Source: Alkalimarinus coralli (GTDB lineage Bacteria; Pseudomonadota; Gammaproteobacteria; Pseudomonadales; Oleiphilaceae). Taken from it: 64,000 bases of DNA. A model generated the notes under the pieces. It made no database searches. It was not told the DNA's origin and saw only the letters and a list, made by a program, of their open reading frames with translations. The translations under genes and the position numbers were made by a program. The stretch covers positions 1,884,001 through 1,948,000 of the forward strand of contig NZ_CP096016.1 in assembly GCF_023650515.1 (NCBI RefSeq), in the 5' to 3' direction. The number at the start of each line of letters is the position of its first letter. The first letter of the stretch is position 1. Positions 51,285-60,638 of this stretch are shown here, one piece after another.

Positions 51285-52166
51285 ATGGATATAGATTCGC
51301 TAAACGCATTTATAAGCATTGTTGAAACGGGCTCCTTTTCAAAGGCTGCTGATGCAATCTCAGTAACCCAACCTGCTATCAGCAAGAGAATCCGAACCCT
51401 TGAGGAGGTTTTAAACTGTAAACTCTTCGAACGGGGGCAAAGAGACATTCAGTTAACCAAAGAGGGCGAAGAGCTACTACCTAGAGCAACGTCAATTCTT
51501 AGAGAGGTTCAGAATGCCAAACAGTCAATTTTAAATATTTCATCCGACATTTCCGGCCAGCTAACCGTGGTCGCCAGCCACCATATTGGCCTGCACCGGC
51601 TTCCGTTTGTTATCAAACCATTCTTACAGAAATACCCCGATGTCGATCTGAAACTTCTATTTATGGAGTCAGAAAATGCATTTGAGGCGCTCGACCACAA
51701 TCATGCAGATATTGGCTTCATAACGGTAACGCCTGGCGCTTACCCAAATTACGTAGAGCACGTGATCTGGAATGACCCAATGAGCATTGTCTGCGCGCCC
51801 GACCACGAGCTGGCAACAAGTCAAAGCACTTCTATAGAAAAGCTCTCTAAAGCAAGTGCCATCCTTCCATCCAAGACAACATTAACCTATCAAATCATTG
51901 AGAAACTGTTTGCCAGCCAGCAGCTCAAACTCAACGCGGCCATTCCAACCAATTATCTCGAGACAATAAAAATGATGGTGTCTGTCGGGCTTGGCTGGAG
52001 CGTACTACCCAATACGATGATTGATGAACATCTCGCCATTTTATCGACTCCTGAATATAGCCCTTCCAGAAAACTAGGCGCCGTAACACACAAACGAAAA
52101 ACAGTAAGCAACGCTGCAAAAGCGCTGATAGAGCAAGCTGAGAAGGTATGGGGCAACGAAGGCTAG
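51285..52166 (+). CDS. LysR-family regulator next to leuC
   Basis: 293 residues from ATG 51285. The N-terminal winged helix-turn-helix (about 1-60, SFSKAADAISVTQPAISKRI) is followed by an effector-binding domain (about 90-290, LTVVASHHIGLHRLPF). It is transcribed away from leuC, like the LysR gene upstream of leuC in Pseudomonas, so regulation of the leu genes is the natural guess. No clear T-N11-A operator was picked out in the 196-base gap. A TTG at 51270 would add five residues and has AAAGGAAAAG close to it. Confidence 0.88.
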   Translation: MDIDSLNAFISIVETGSFSKAADAISVTQPAISKRIRTLEEVLNCKLFERGQRDIQLTKEGEELLPRATSILREVQNAKQSILNISSDISGQLTVVASHHIGLHRLPFVIKPFLQKYPDVDLKLLFMESENAFEALDHNHADIGFITVTPGAYPNYVEHVIWNDPMSIVCAPDHELATSQSTSIEKLSKASAILPSKTTLTYQIIEKLFASQQLKLNAAIPTNYLETIKMMVSVGLGWSVLPNTMIDEHLAILSTPEYSPSRKLGAVTHKRKTVSNAAKALIEQAEKVWGNEG

Positions 52167-52171
52167 AACGA

Positions 52172-52205
52172 AAAAAGTCGCTTGCTGATAGCAAGCGACT
52201 TTTTG
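52172..52205. terminator. Bidirectional terminator between the LysR gene and phaC
   Basis: AAAAGTCGCTTGC and GCAAGCGACTTTT form a strong stem around TGATA, with A and T runs on the two sides, ending both convergent transcripts. Confidence 0.92.
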
Positions 52206-52231
52206 AAAGGTGGTGCGTGTATAAACCGCAA

Positions 52232-54040
52232 CTAGTTTTTAATTGCATCTGCAATGCGAAGCTTCACATAAGAACCTGGCGCATCTTCGATAACAGTTAA
52301 TTCCCGATCACCGGGTGTACGAGGCTCTACCTGTTCCCCCACATGTTGCTCTGACCAGGTTTTCCAATCATTCCACCAAGAGCCCTTGTTCTTAGTTGCA
52401 CTGTTTAACCACATATCCGGCTCAGCTGGGCATTCATTGTTTGTCCAGTAGCCATACTTCTCTTGAGCGGGTGGATTAACCACGCCAGCAATGTGTCCAG
52501 ACCCCGAGAGCACGAACTTAACGTCACCAGAGTGCAGCAAAGCGCCTTTATAAGTACTTTTCCACTTAGCAATATGGTCTTGAATGGTCGAAAGAAAGTA
52601 AGCGGGTGTCTTAATCTTGCTTATGTCAATTTTCACCCCATCAAGCTCAATTCCGCCAGGTTTAACAAGGTTATTCTCAAGGTACATGTTTCGCAGATAA
52701 TAACCGTGCATTTTTGCAGGCAAGTTGGTGCCATCTGAGTTCCAGTACAAGAGGTCAAATGGCGCGGGTTTTTCTCCTTTTAGGTAGTTATTAATAATAA
52801 ACGACCAAAAAAGATCATTTTCTCTTAGCATATTAAAACTAAACGCCATTGCGCGCCCATCATAATAGCCGACTTTATCCAACCGCTTTTCTATACTGCT
52901 GATGGAGTTATCATTAATAAAGACACCGATTCCGCCTGGGTCAGAAAAGTCTATAAGCGTTGTAAGGTAAGTGGCAGACTTAATCCGCTTCTTTCGCTTG
53001 GACGTCAGCCAGGCGAGCGTGCTGGCTAATAGAGTACCACCCACACAATAGCCGATTGCATTAACCTCTTTTTCGCCGGTTGCTTTCTCTATTGCATCAA
53101 GCGCATCCAGTGGCCCCCGCTTCATATAATCTTCAAAGCCTGTATCCCTTAACGCAGGCCCTGGATTAACCCAAGAGATGACAAAGACGGTATTACCCTG
53201 ATCAACCAGCCACTTAATGAGCGAGTTTTTTTCTTTCAGATCAAGAATATAGTATTTATTAATCCACGGTGGAATGATTAACAACGGAACCTTATTGACC
53301 TTTTCGGTTGTTGGCAGGTACTGAATAAGCTGCATCATTTCATTTTGATACACGACCTTTCCTGGCGTCGTCGCAACATTTTTCCCAACCGAGAAGGCAG
53401 AAAAGTCTGTCATTGAGACATTTAGCAATCCAGGGTTTTTCTTATAGTCATCCAAAAACTGCTTAAACCCATCTAGCAGGTTTATCCCGCCTGAAGAGAT
53501 GGTTTTTTTCAGAACCTCTGGGTTCGTTAAAGGGAAGTTGCTAGGCGACAAAGCATTCACTATTTGCCGGGAGTAGAACATAAACTGGTCATGGGTGTGA
53601 GTATTTGAATCTTCGAGTGAGTCAACTAATTCCATTACCGCTTTTGAATTTAACAAGTAGGCCTGCTTTATATAGTCAAACACCATATTGTCAGACCAGT
53701 CTTCACTCCCGAACCGATGATCTCCTTTATCTGGCATTACGATAGGGTCAGCCATTTTACCTACCAACCTATTCGCCGTAGCACCAATCAACTTTGCATG
53801 ATTTTTAACCAGCTCGACTTCCGTATGAGCCAAACGAAAAGGGTGTAACGTAAGCTGCTCCGCCATATCTCTGAAGGAGCCAACCATATCAAACAGTGTG
53901 TTTATCTGTGAGTCATCAATAGAAGGGTTTTTCTGTAGGAATTCCTCAAGTGCCTTGCGATATTGACCGGTGACGTTATCAAAACTTGAGAATATCTTCT
54001 TAACCGCATTTTTTGCTATATTACTTTCTGTGTCACTCAT
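52232..54040 (-). CDS. phaC: Class I polyhydroxyalkanoate synthase
   Basis: 602 residues. It polymerises hydroxyacyl-CoA into PHA granules. An N-terminal PhaC_N domain is followed by an alpha/beta hydrolase core with the lipase-like box GYCVGG, whose nucleophile is Cys332. The catalytic Asp lies in YWNSDGTNLP and His in SGSGHIAGVVNPP. The length and single-gene form fit class I (short-chain monomers). AGGAGGG precedes ATG 54040. The phasin gene is 185 bases upstream; phaA/phaB are not in the window. Confidence 0.95.
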   Translation of the reverse strand: MSDTESNIAKNAVKKIFSSFDNVTGQYRKALEEFLQKNPSIDDSQINTLFDMVGSFRDMAEQLTLHPFRLAHTEVELVKNHAKLIGATANRLVGKMADPIVMPDKGDHRFGSEDWSDNMVFDYIKQAYLLNSKAVMELVDSLEDSNTHTHDQFMFYSRQIVNALSPSNFPLTNPEVLKKTISSGGINLLDGFKQFLDDYKKNPGLLNVSMTDFSAFSVGKNVATTPGKVVYQNEMMQLIQYLPTTEKVNKVPLLIIPPWINKYYILDLKEKNSLIKWLVDQGNTVFVISWVNPGPALRDTGFEDYMKRGPLDALDAIEKATGEKEVNAIGYCVGGTLLASTLAWLTSKRKKRIKSATYLTTLIDFSDPGGIGVFINDNSISSIEKRLDKVGYYDGRAMAFSFNMLRENDLFWSFIINNYLKGEKPAPFDLLYWNSDGTNLPAKMHGYYLRNMYLENNLVKPGGIELDGVKIDISKIKTPAYFLSTIQDHIAKWKSTYKGALLHSGDVKFVLSGSGHIAGVVNPPAQEKYGYWTNNECPAEPDMWLNSATKNKGSWWNDWKTWSEQHVGEQVEPRTPGDRELTVIEDAPGSYVKLRIADAIKN

Positions 54041-54177
54041 ACACCCTCCTGGTGGTATTCTGCTTGTTATTTAAAGAGAGTCTTTAAAAAGCTATCTAGA
54101 TGCGCTGAAACTAGTGGTTTAATCCAATCAACTTAAAAGTACATGGATATTAACGAGTTAACCACCAGATAAGCAGT

Positions 54178-54206
54178 AGCACCCTTTAAGAAAAAAGAAG
54201 GGTGCT
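54178..54206. terminator. Stem-loop between phasin gene and phaC
   Basis: AGCACCCTT and AAGGGTGCT form a perfect 9-base stem, 20 bases after the phasin stop on the minus strand. The loop is A/T-rich but no T run follows the stem, so it is either a weak terminator or a stabilising 3' hairpin that allows higher phasin than synthase levels. Confidence 0.5.
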
Positions 54207-54225
54207 GAATGGTTTTAACTATCAG

Positions 54226-54606
54226 TTATGCTTTCGTTTCTTCTGCCTCAGCCTTATCTTCAGCACCCTCTTTTGGTGCCTTTGCCTGAGCAACAATCTC
54301 TTCTACCTGTGCTTTAAAGTCCATACCCATTTCACCAAGCGCCTTCATATCTTCAACAATTTTCTGGCTAAGCTCACTTGCGATTTCGCTCTGGTTTGAA
54401 CCAAAGTCCTTCAGACTGTCGATATCACGAATTTCAGTTACCTGCTTCCACTGCTTCATCGCAAGCTCAGCGTATGACTTTACAGCCCCTAACTGAAACT
54501 CAGCAACTTTCTCAATATTCGAAACCATCAAGGCGTTAATTTTTCCCATAGGCTCATAAAAAGAAGTCGCTTGAGTCGTCAAATTTTCTATCAAATTGTC
54601 AGTCAT
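54226..54606 (-). CDS. Phasin family protein
   Basis: 126 residues from ATG 54606, helical and amphipathic, with the Phasin_2-type pattern FYEPMGKINALMVSNIEKVAEFQLGAVKSYAELAMKQ split over residues 15-55. The tail is Lys/Glu/Ala-rich (from about 108). Phasins coat PHA granules. AGGTGG precedes the ATG; a GTG three codons upstream is an alternative. It is upstream of phaC on the same strand, which supports the assignment. Confidence 0.85.
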   Translation of the reverse strand: MTDNLIENLTTQATSFYEPMGKINALMVSNIEKVAEFQLGAVKSYAELAMKQWKQVTEIRDIDSLKDFGSNQSEIASELSQKIVEDMKALGEMGMDFKAQVEEIVAQAKAPKEGAEDKAEAEETKA

Positions 54607-54856
54607 AACATCCACCTGTATGTTTTAATTGTTGTGTCCCCTAGGAATGAGTGCTGGTCAGCTACCTCAAACCGCCATTCTATCTACTAGCAGCAAATGC
54701 GGGTACTAGCAATAAAGACAACTGCTATCTCTAAATACTACTTACCTTTTACTACACATTTATTACACCACCAGACACAAACATATTACTTGACAGGCGT
54801 CAAACATGCTATTAGTCGAAAAAATTCTTTCATGGGAAATACCAACCAACGCTCAG

Positions 54857-56002
54857 TCAACGATTATTCTGACTATGAATAAAACCGGCAAAAGCAATCA
54901 AAAGGGCAACCCCGGACGCAATAGCGGCCGCATTAAACGCGGTTGAGCTACCGTACTCGGTTACAATGATACCACTCAGTATTGCACCTAGCGCTCCACC
55001 AGCGCCAAAACTGACGCTGCTGTATATCGCCTGCCCTTGCCCCTGGTTGTCCGCAGGAAAATATTGATGCACGAATTGGATCGCAACCGCGTGCATTGCA
55101 CCAAAGGATGCGGCGTGCAGGCATTGAGCCAGCACCAAAAAAACTAACGAGTTAGAGATGCTTCCCACCAGGAGCCACCTAATTGTTGTCAACAGCAGCG
55201 ATGCAATAACAATACTCCTAAGGCTGAACGCTTTTAACAAATGATGCATGACGATAAACAGCAACACCTCTGCTATTACACCTATCGCCCATAAAATACC
55301 GATTGTTGCTCGACCATACCCCAGGTCTTCCATATAAATACTGTAAAATGTGTAATATGGGCCGTGAGACAGCTGCAGTAAAAAGTTAATTAACAGGAAG
55401 GCTATAATTAAAGGCGACTTAAGCGCCTCAATGAAACGGGCTCTTGAACGCTGACCGCCGTGATCTGGCTGCTCAAAACTAAAAAGACTACTCGCCCCGA
55501 TAAGCGCAATGATGACCAGCAAAAAGCCTGGCAGATTCGAAATAGCAATATGATCAAAGGCTGCGCCCAGTAAAACAACCGACGCAACAAACCCCAGTGA
55601 ACCCCACAACCTCACCCGGCTATAACGCTCTCGTCTGTCGCCTAATGAGTGTAGTGTTATGACTTCAAATTGAGGCAGAATCGCATTCCAGAAAAAACTG
55701 AACAGTGCCATTACTGACACATACCACCAAAATCCTTTGTCAATATAGAATGCCAGAAAGAATATAAACGTTAATAGAGCGCCATAGCGAACAAGTTCCA
55801 ACCGCTTACCATAATGGTCACCAACCCAACCCCAAATGTTGGGCGCGACCACTTTTGTAACCATTAGGACTGACGTTATTTGAGCAATTTCAATTGAACT
55901 GAAGCCTGCATCTTCGAGGTACAAGCCCCAATAAGGGGCTAGCCCACCTAAAAGTGCAAAGTAGAAAAAATAAAATGAAGAGAGTTTGAGGTAGAGCTTC
56001 AT
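54857..56002 (-). CDS. MFS transporter, HcaT/phenylpropionate-permease-like
   Basis: 381 residues with twelve predicted membrane helices. The N-terminus FYFFYFALLGGLAPYWGLYL and the later RVRLWGSLGFVASVV are typical of the MFS_1-like group containing HcaT. The substrate cannot be deduced. The ATG is at 56002. It is the downstream neighbour of aroC; the pairing may be only positional. The C-terminus ends GFIHSQNNR. Confidence 0.82.
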   Translation of the reverse strand: MKLYLKLSSFYFFYFALLGGLAPYWGLYLEDAGFSSIEIAQITSVLMVTKVVAPNIWGWVGDHYGKRLELVRYGALLTFIFFLAFYIDKGFWWYVSVMALFSFFWNAILPQFEVITLHSLGDRRERYSRVRLWGSLGFVASVVLLGAAFDHIAISNLPGFLLVIIALIGASSLFSFEQPDHGGQRSRARFIEALKSPLIIAFLLINFLLQLSHGPYYTFYSIYMEDLGYGRATIGILWAIGVIAEVLLFIVMHHLLKAFSLRSIVIASLLLTTIRWLLVGSISNSLVFLVLAQCLHAASFGAMHAVAIQFVHQYFPADNQGQGQAIYSSVSFGAGGALGAILSGIIVTEYGSSTAFNAAAIASGVALLIAFAGFIHSQNNR

Positions 56003-56068
56003 ATCACCTGAGTCATGAATATACCGCTCTACTCATCAAGGTCACCGCAACGTCCCCTATGCCATCAA

Positions 56069-57169
56069 CTATTCCGGGGACGCTGGAACAACGGGGGTTA
56101 GCGGGTTAACATCTGCATTTTGAGCGCGATTGCGCATAAAGTGATCCATTACCACCAATGCCATCATTGCTTCTGCAATAGGGGTGGCCCGGATTCCCAC
56201 ACAAGGGTCATGCCGACCATGTGTCGATACTTCTATTGGGTTTCCTTGTACATCAATGCTTTTTCCGGGGAGGTGTAAGCTAGACGTAGGTTTTAACGCG
56301 ATGCTGGCAACGATGTCTTGTCCGGTGCTAATGCCTCCGAGAATTCCTCCTGCATGATTAGACAGAAAACCGTCGGGAGTGATTTCATCGCGGTGTTCAG
56401 TTCCTTTTTGCGCGACGGACTCAAAGCCTGCGCCAATCTCGATACCTTTGACTGCATTAATGCTCATTAATGCATGTGCAAGCTCTGCATCGAGCCGGTC
56501 AAAAATAGGCTCTCCCAGACCCGGAGGAACATTACTGGCCACGACAACAATCTTGGCTCCGACAGAGTTCCCTTCTTTGTTTAGCGCCTTCATATAAGAT
56601 TCCATTTCCGGAACCTTGTCCACATCAGGGCAAAAGAACGGGTTGTTTCTCACCTCATCCCAATCAACTTTATCTATCGTTATAGGGCCAAGCTGAGATA
56701 GGTATCCCTTAACGTCTATACCTAAGCGTTCTTTAAGGTATTTTTTGGCTATTCCACCCGCCGCAACTCTCATTGCCGTTTCACGTGCAGAAGAGCGCCC
56801 TCCTCCACGATAGTCCCTCACTCCATACTTATGCATATAGCTATAGTCTGCATGGGCGGGCCTAAACGTATCTTTAATATTGGAATAGTCTTTCGAGCGT
56901 TGATCTGTATTTTCTATAACCAAACCGATAGGAGTGCCTGTTGTTTTACCTTCGAACACCCCGGAAAGAATCTTTACCTGATCCGCTTCGCGGCGTTGAG
57001 TTGTATAACGGGAGGTTCCCGGTTTTCTTCGATCCAGATCTCGCTGGAGATCCTCCTCAGATAACTCTAGCCCTGGCGGGCAGCCATCGACGATACAGCC
57101 TAATGCCAAACCATGACTCTCACCAAATGTGGTGACACTAAACAATTTGCCAAATGTATTACCAGACAT
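56069..57169 (-). CDS. aroC: Chorismate synthase
   Basis: 366 residues; E. coli AroC has 361. It makes chorismate from EPSP using reduced FMN, completing the shikimate pathway begun by the DAHP synthase at 23293. [18 protein letters not shown] is at the N-terminus. RPGHADYSY-like ([15 protein letters not shown]) and [20 protein letters not shown] are conserved, and [17 protein letters not shown] lies near the C-terminus. It follows prmB by 56 bases. Confidence 0.97.
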   Translation of the reverse strand: MSGNTFGKLFSVTTFGESHGLALGCIVDGCPPGLELSEEDLQRDLDRRKPGTSRYTTQRREADQVKILSGVFEGKTTGTPIGLVIENTDQRSKDYSNIKDTFRPAHADYSYMHKYGVRDYRGGGRSSARETAMRVAAGGIAKKYLKERLGIDVKGYLSQLGPITIDKVDWDEVRNNPFFCPDVDKVPEMESYMKALNKEGNSVGAKIVVVASNVPPGLGEPIFDRLDAELAHALMSINAVKGIEIGAGFESVAQKGTEHRDEITPDGFLSNHAGGILGGISTGQDIVASIALKPTSSLHLPGKSIDVQGNPIEVSTHGRHDPCVGIRATPIAEAMMALVVMDHFMRNRAQNADVNPLTPVVPASPE

Positions 57170-57225
57170 AGTATTGATTCTTTCAGTAGTAATCTAAACC
57201 TGTTCCAGGCAGATATGATTAAAAT

Positions 57226-58242
57226 TTAGGGTTGTAAAAGTTGCGCCTTATACTGATCGAGCTCTGCGGCACTCATAATAAAGACACCATGTCCGCCATG
57301 CTCAAACTCAATCCAAGTAAAGGGCACCTCGGGGTAAGCTGCTTCCAGCGCTTCCCAGCTATTTCCTGTTTCTACAATTAAAATACCATCATCCGTCAAG
57401 TGGCGTCTCGCCTCAGCCAGAATCCTGCGGACAATATCCAAACCGTCCTCGCCCGCAGCTAACCCCAGCCGGGGTTCATTACGAAACTCTTGAGGCATTT
57501 CAGATATATCTTTTGCATCTACATAAGGGGGGTTTGAAACGATTACTTGATATTTTTTGGTTACGTTTTCAAATACGTCAGATTGAATGCAGCTGACTCG
57601 CCCTGCCAGGCTGTGCTTTTCTATGTTGATCGCAGCAACCTCAAGCGCATCTTCTGAAAGGTCAACAAGGTCAACCCTTGCCTCTGGAAAGACCAAAGCT
57701 GAGGCGATACCAATACAGCCACTGCCGGTGCATAAATCAAGAATGTCTGTGACCGGGTCTGCCTTTAACCAGGGCTGAAAGCCGTTTTCGATCATTTCAG
57801 CAATGGGCGACCTTGGTACCAGAACTCGTTCATCAACATAAAATGGCAGCCCCATAAACCATGCTTCACCAACCAAATATGCGGCGGGCGTTCGATTTAC
57901 GACTCTGCTTTTGATTCTTGATAAAATGAGCCGCCTTTCAGTAAGCGTTAGACCACTGTCCATAACAACATCAGACATATCCCAAGGCAAGTGCACAGTT
58001 TTTAGGACTAATTGAACAGCTTCATCCCAGGCGTTATCAGTACCATGGCCATAAAATACATCAGCTTGATTGAAGCAGGATATAGCATAGCGGATATAAT
58101 CCCGAATGGTCGTTAATGCACCAACTACATCATCAGCAAACAACGCTTGAGTACCCTGGTGTTTCTTATCAGCGGTTTCGATAGCCGATGCTCCTGTAGT
58201 GCTACAATTGAATGACTGCGGGGATATATTTTCTACTGACAT
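57226..58242 (-). CDS. prmB: 50S ribosomal protein L3 glutamine methyltransferase
   Basis: 338 residues, longer than E. coli PrmB (310) because of about 35 extra N-terminal residues. It methylates a glutamine of ribosomal protein L3. The SAM-binding loop is [14 protein letters not shown] and the Gln-binding motif is SNPPYVDA near residue 237. The aroC neighbour matches the prmB-aroC order of enteric and Pseudomonas genomes and separates it from PrmC. ATG 58242 is preferred over a TTG two codons earlier. Confidence 0.93.
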   Translation of the reverse strand: MSVENISPQSFNCSTTGASAIETADKKHQGTQALFADDVVGALTTIRDYIRYAISCFNQADVFYGHGTDNAWDEAVQLVLKTVHLPWDMSDVVMDSGLTLTERRLILSRIKSRVVNRTPAAYLVGEAWFMGLPFYVDERVLVPRSPIAEMIENGFQPWLKADPVTDILDLCTGSGCIGIASALVFPEARVDLVDLSEDALEVAAINIEKHSLAGRVSCIQSDVFENVTKKYQVIVSNPPYVDAKDISEMPQEFRNEPRLGLAAGEDGLDIVRRILAEARRHLTDDGILIVETGNSWEALEAAYPEVPFTWIEFEHGGHGVFIMSAAELDQYKAQLLQP

Positions 58243-58392
58243 TTTCAACCTAGTTAGACATTCGTAAAACGGTGCATTATAGCGCTATTGGTTCTGTCTG
58301 TCCTCATAGCAATAGCAGCGCTTAGTGGCGCAAATCATCCTCATAGACAAACTCAGTTGTTTATTTATGATTATCAATATTTAAGCTAAACA

Positions 58393-59418
58393 CTAGCAAA
58401 TACTTTGATCGGCACCAATGGAAGCCTGTTCTTCATGGGCTACTAGCGCTCTCTCAGTGAGCTCACGCCCGAGCCGAATCAACTCCGGCGCTTTGTGGTA
58501 GTCAAATGTTTTACAAGCTTCTTTGGGAATATTAACCAATACATCAGGCGGGTAACCCGCCAGTTTATACTGAGTAAGCGCACTCTGCATTGCCTCAAAT
58601 GACAGGTTCATAATATCCACCATACCAAACGGTAACCTGTGTGAGGCCTGAACTATTTCAAATTCACGCTGGGCTGTACCGATATCATTGCTCTGCTCCA
58701 CTATTGTTTGCTCAGCTTCCGGCTCCTCCATTGAGGCCTGTTCGCTGTGTGCGTCCTTATCAAACAATGACGATGCCTTACTCTTTACCTTTTCCATCCA
58801 CTGGTCGATTTTTGACTCTTCTTGAGGCGTGTATACATCACGAAGTTTAATATTCAGCCCATCCTCCCAACCGAGGTTTACGGCAACAATTAAGTCAGCA
58901 TGGGATGATATCGTTGGAAAGATCGGTAATGGATTTAGCAACCCCCCATCAACCAGTAATCGCTCGCGCAAAATAACCGGGGCCATTAAGCTCGGTATCG
59001 CGACCGATGCCCTAATTGCCTGATGCAGAGGTCCTTCTTGAAACCAGATCTCCTTATGGGCCAACAAGTCTGTTGCAACTGCGGTATAGGGTATAGGGAG
59101 TTCTTCAATATTTATTTCGCCAATCAATTCCCGAACAAAGGCAAACACTCTATTGCCCCTGATAGCGCCTGGAGATGTTAACGAAAGGTCGACAAGTTTG
59201 AGTACATCAAGCTGATCCAGGCCGGTTGCCCAGTCTTTGAACTCTTTGAGTTTATTCGCTGCATATACGCCACCGACCATCGCGCCAACAGAACACCCCG
59301 CAATAGCAACAATGTCATAGCCGCGTTCCTGCAATATTTCAATCGCCCCGATATGGGCATACCCTCTCGCCCCACCGCTTCCGAGTACCAATGCAACAGT
59401 TTTACCATGTCCGTTCAT
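58393..59418 (-). CDS. Patatin-like phospholipase (RssA/YlbK type)
   Basis: 341 residues. The oxyanion loop is GSGGARGYAHIGAI (from residue 13), the nucleophile Ser43 is in GCSVG, and the catalytic Asp is in VDGGLLNP, giving a Ser-Asp dyad. About residues 205-245 form an acidic, poorly conserved insert. Relatives are phospholipases or esterases of unknown substrate. The ATG is at 59418. A MITE-like element lies directly upstream (59447-59590), separating it from the DUF4892 gene. Confidence 0.88.
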   Translation of the reverse strand: MNGHGKTVALVLGSGGARGYAHIGAIEILQERGYDIVAIAGCSVGAMVGGVYAANKLKEFKDWATGLDQLDVLKLVDLSLTSPGAIRGNRVFAFVRELIGEINIEELPIPYTAVATDLLAHKEIWFQEGPLHQAIRASVAIPSLMAPVILRERLLVDGGLLNPLPIFPTISSHADLIVAVNLGWEDGLNIKLRDVYTPQEESKIDQWMEKVKSKASSLFDKDAHSEQASMEEPEAEQTIVEQSNDIGTAQREFEIVQASHRLPFGMVDIMNLSFEAMQSALTQYKLAGYPPDVLVNIPKEACKTFDYHKAPELIRLGRELTERALVAHEEQASIGADQSIC

Positions 59419-59446
59419 AACTGGTTCACGCCCACTTACTTACAAA

Positions 59447-59590
59447 TTGAGATCTATGCACGACTACTGTGCTTACAAATACAGCGTTAAAAAATGACTC
59501 AAAATGCTCATATATTACATATATACTGCGCTTTTTCGTCATTTTTTGCCTTGTCTTTGCTTCGCTCATAACGTCGTGCAAAGGTCTCAA
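59447..59590. mobile_element. MITE-like element, best-preserved copy
   Basis: 144 bases with terminal inverted repeats TTGAGATCTATGCACGAC (59447-59464) and, on the other strand, TTGAGACCTTTGCACGAC (59590-59573), 16 of 18 identical. Inner inverted repeats AAAAAATGAC (59489-59498) and GTCATTTTTT (59538-59547) would extend the fold into a long hairpin. No open frame and no clear target duplication are seen. Related copies lie at 4384 and 11913. Confidence 0.8.
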
Positions 59591-59603
59591 AGTTCTTATT
59601 GCC

Positions 59604-60506
59604 TTACTTATCGAGCACGATAACTTCTATTCTATTCCCTGACCGCTCCCCCTGATTAACAGGAACCAAGGGGCCTACACCGACTACCGAGAGCTTATTT
59701 GAATCAACGCCTCTTTTTCTCAATAGAGCCGCCATTATCTCGGCAGCTTCTTGAGATCTCGCTATAGCATCCGCACTGCTGGAATATCCATCCATTAAGT
59801 GCCCTACGATATAGATCATTGAACTGGGCGTTGCTTCTGAAAGCTCAATAACCTTATTAATATCAGCCATATCCGGGGTAATCGTGACAACACCACTTAA
59901 CTCATAACTAAAAACGAATATAGCGTTCTTTTTACCGAATACCCCTTGAACGATATCGGATGAGGCGGGCGATCTTAGCCTTAATGTTTCAACGTGTGTA
60001 TAAACACGCCTGTTGCCTCTTTCTACCGCATATACACTCACCAGCCATTGCTCATCCCCACGCTGAACAGCAGCCGCTAAATAGAACTGAGAGGCATCCT
60101 CACCGTATAGTTTGGCATTGCCAAACACATCTTGCGCCCAGCTGGTACTTCTTCCACAGTCGCGGCTCGCACATTGATAGATCACAGAGCCGCCTAACTG
60201 TTTTAATTCAGAAAAGTAGTGGTTAAACGCCTGCTCGGTGGTGTGCCCATCATTTACACGGTAAGTCTCTTTCTGGCCTTTAACATCAACCCTGAGTTCT
60301 TTTTCAATTCGAAGCTGGTTATTTATTCGCTTCGGTGCCGAAACCAGAACCAAGTAGTCTTTGTCATCAACCGAGTCAGATGACACGAGCCGAGAGTGTG
60401 TATAAGGTTCAACGGAAAATGGCTCAGCCATGGCTGGTTGAAATAGTAGCGCGAACAGCATTCCAGCTACTGCAAGCTGTCTGTTAAGACTAATAAAAAC
60501 ATTCAT
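59604..60506 (-). CDS. DUF4892/OmpA-like envelope protein
   Basis: 300 residues from ATG 60506, with a signal peptide MNVFISLNRQLAVAGMLFAL...PAMA cleaved near residue 27. The middle part resembles DUF4892 (DYLVLVSAPKRINNQLR, TTEQAFNHYF, Cys pair in YQCASRDCGRS). The C-terminal about 90 residues are OmpA-like (IYIVGHLMDGYSSSADAIARSQEAAEIM, DSNKLSVVGVGPLVPVN) and may bind peptidoglycan. GGA precedes this ATG; earlier in-frame starts at 60551 and 60545 would disrupt the signal peptide. Function is unknown. Confidence 0.75.
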   Translation of the reverse strand: MNVFISLNRQLAVAGMLFALLFQPAMAEPFSVEPYTHSRLVSSDSVDDKDYLVLVSAPKRINNQLRIEKELRVDVKGQKETYRVNDGHTTEQAFNHYFSELKQLGGSVIYQCASRDCGRSTSWAQDVFGNAKLYGEDASQFYLAAAVQRGDEQWLVSVYAVERGNRRVYTHVETLRLRSPASSDIVQGVFGKKNAIFVFSYELSGVVTITPDMADINKVIELSEATPSSMIYIVGHLMDGYSSSADAIARSQEAAEIMAALLRKRGVDSNKLSVVGVGPLVPVNQGERSGNRIEVIVLDK

Positions 60507-60638
60507 TCCAAGCTTACTATTCGCTCCAGGTCTAACCTTTACCATAGCCAATTCCTTTTTTATTGCCTGAACCAGATAATGTGATTAACCAGGCAGTTAA
60601 AGATAACCAATTTAAACCTATAACCTAAAACTGCGCAC

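Noticed and set aside
54697-54882. 61-codon plus-strand frame upstream of the phasin gene
   Set aside because: No ribosome binding site, no family resemblance, and it runs into the end of the MFS gene. The 250-base gap otherwise shows nothing I can support.
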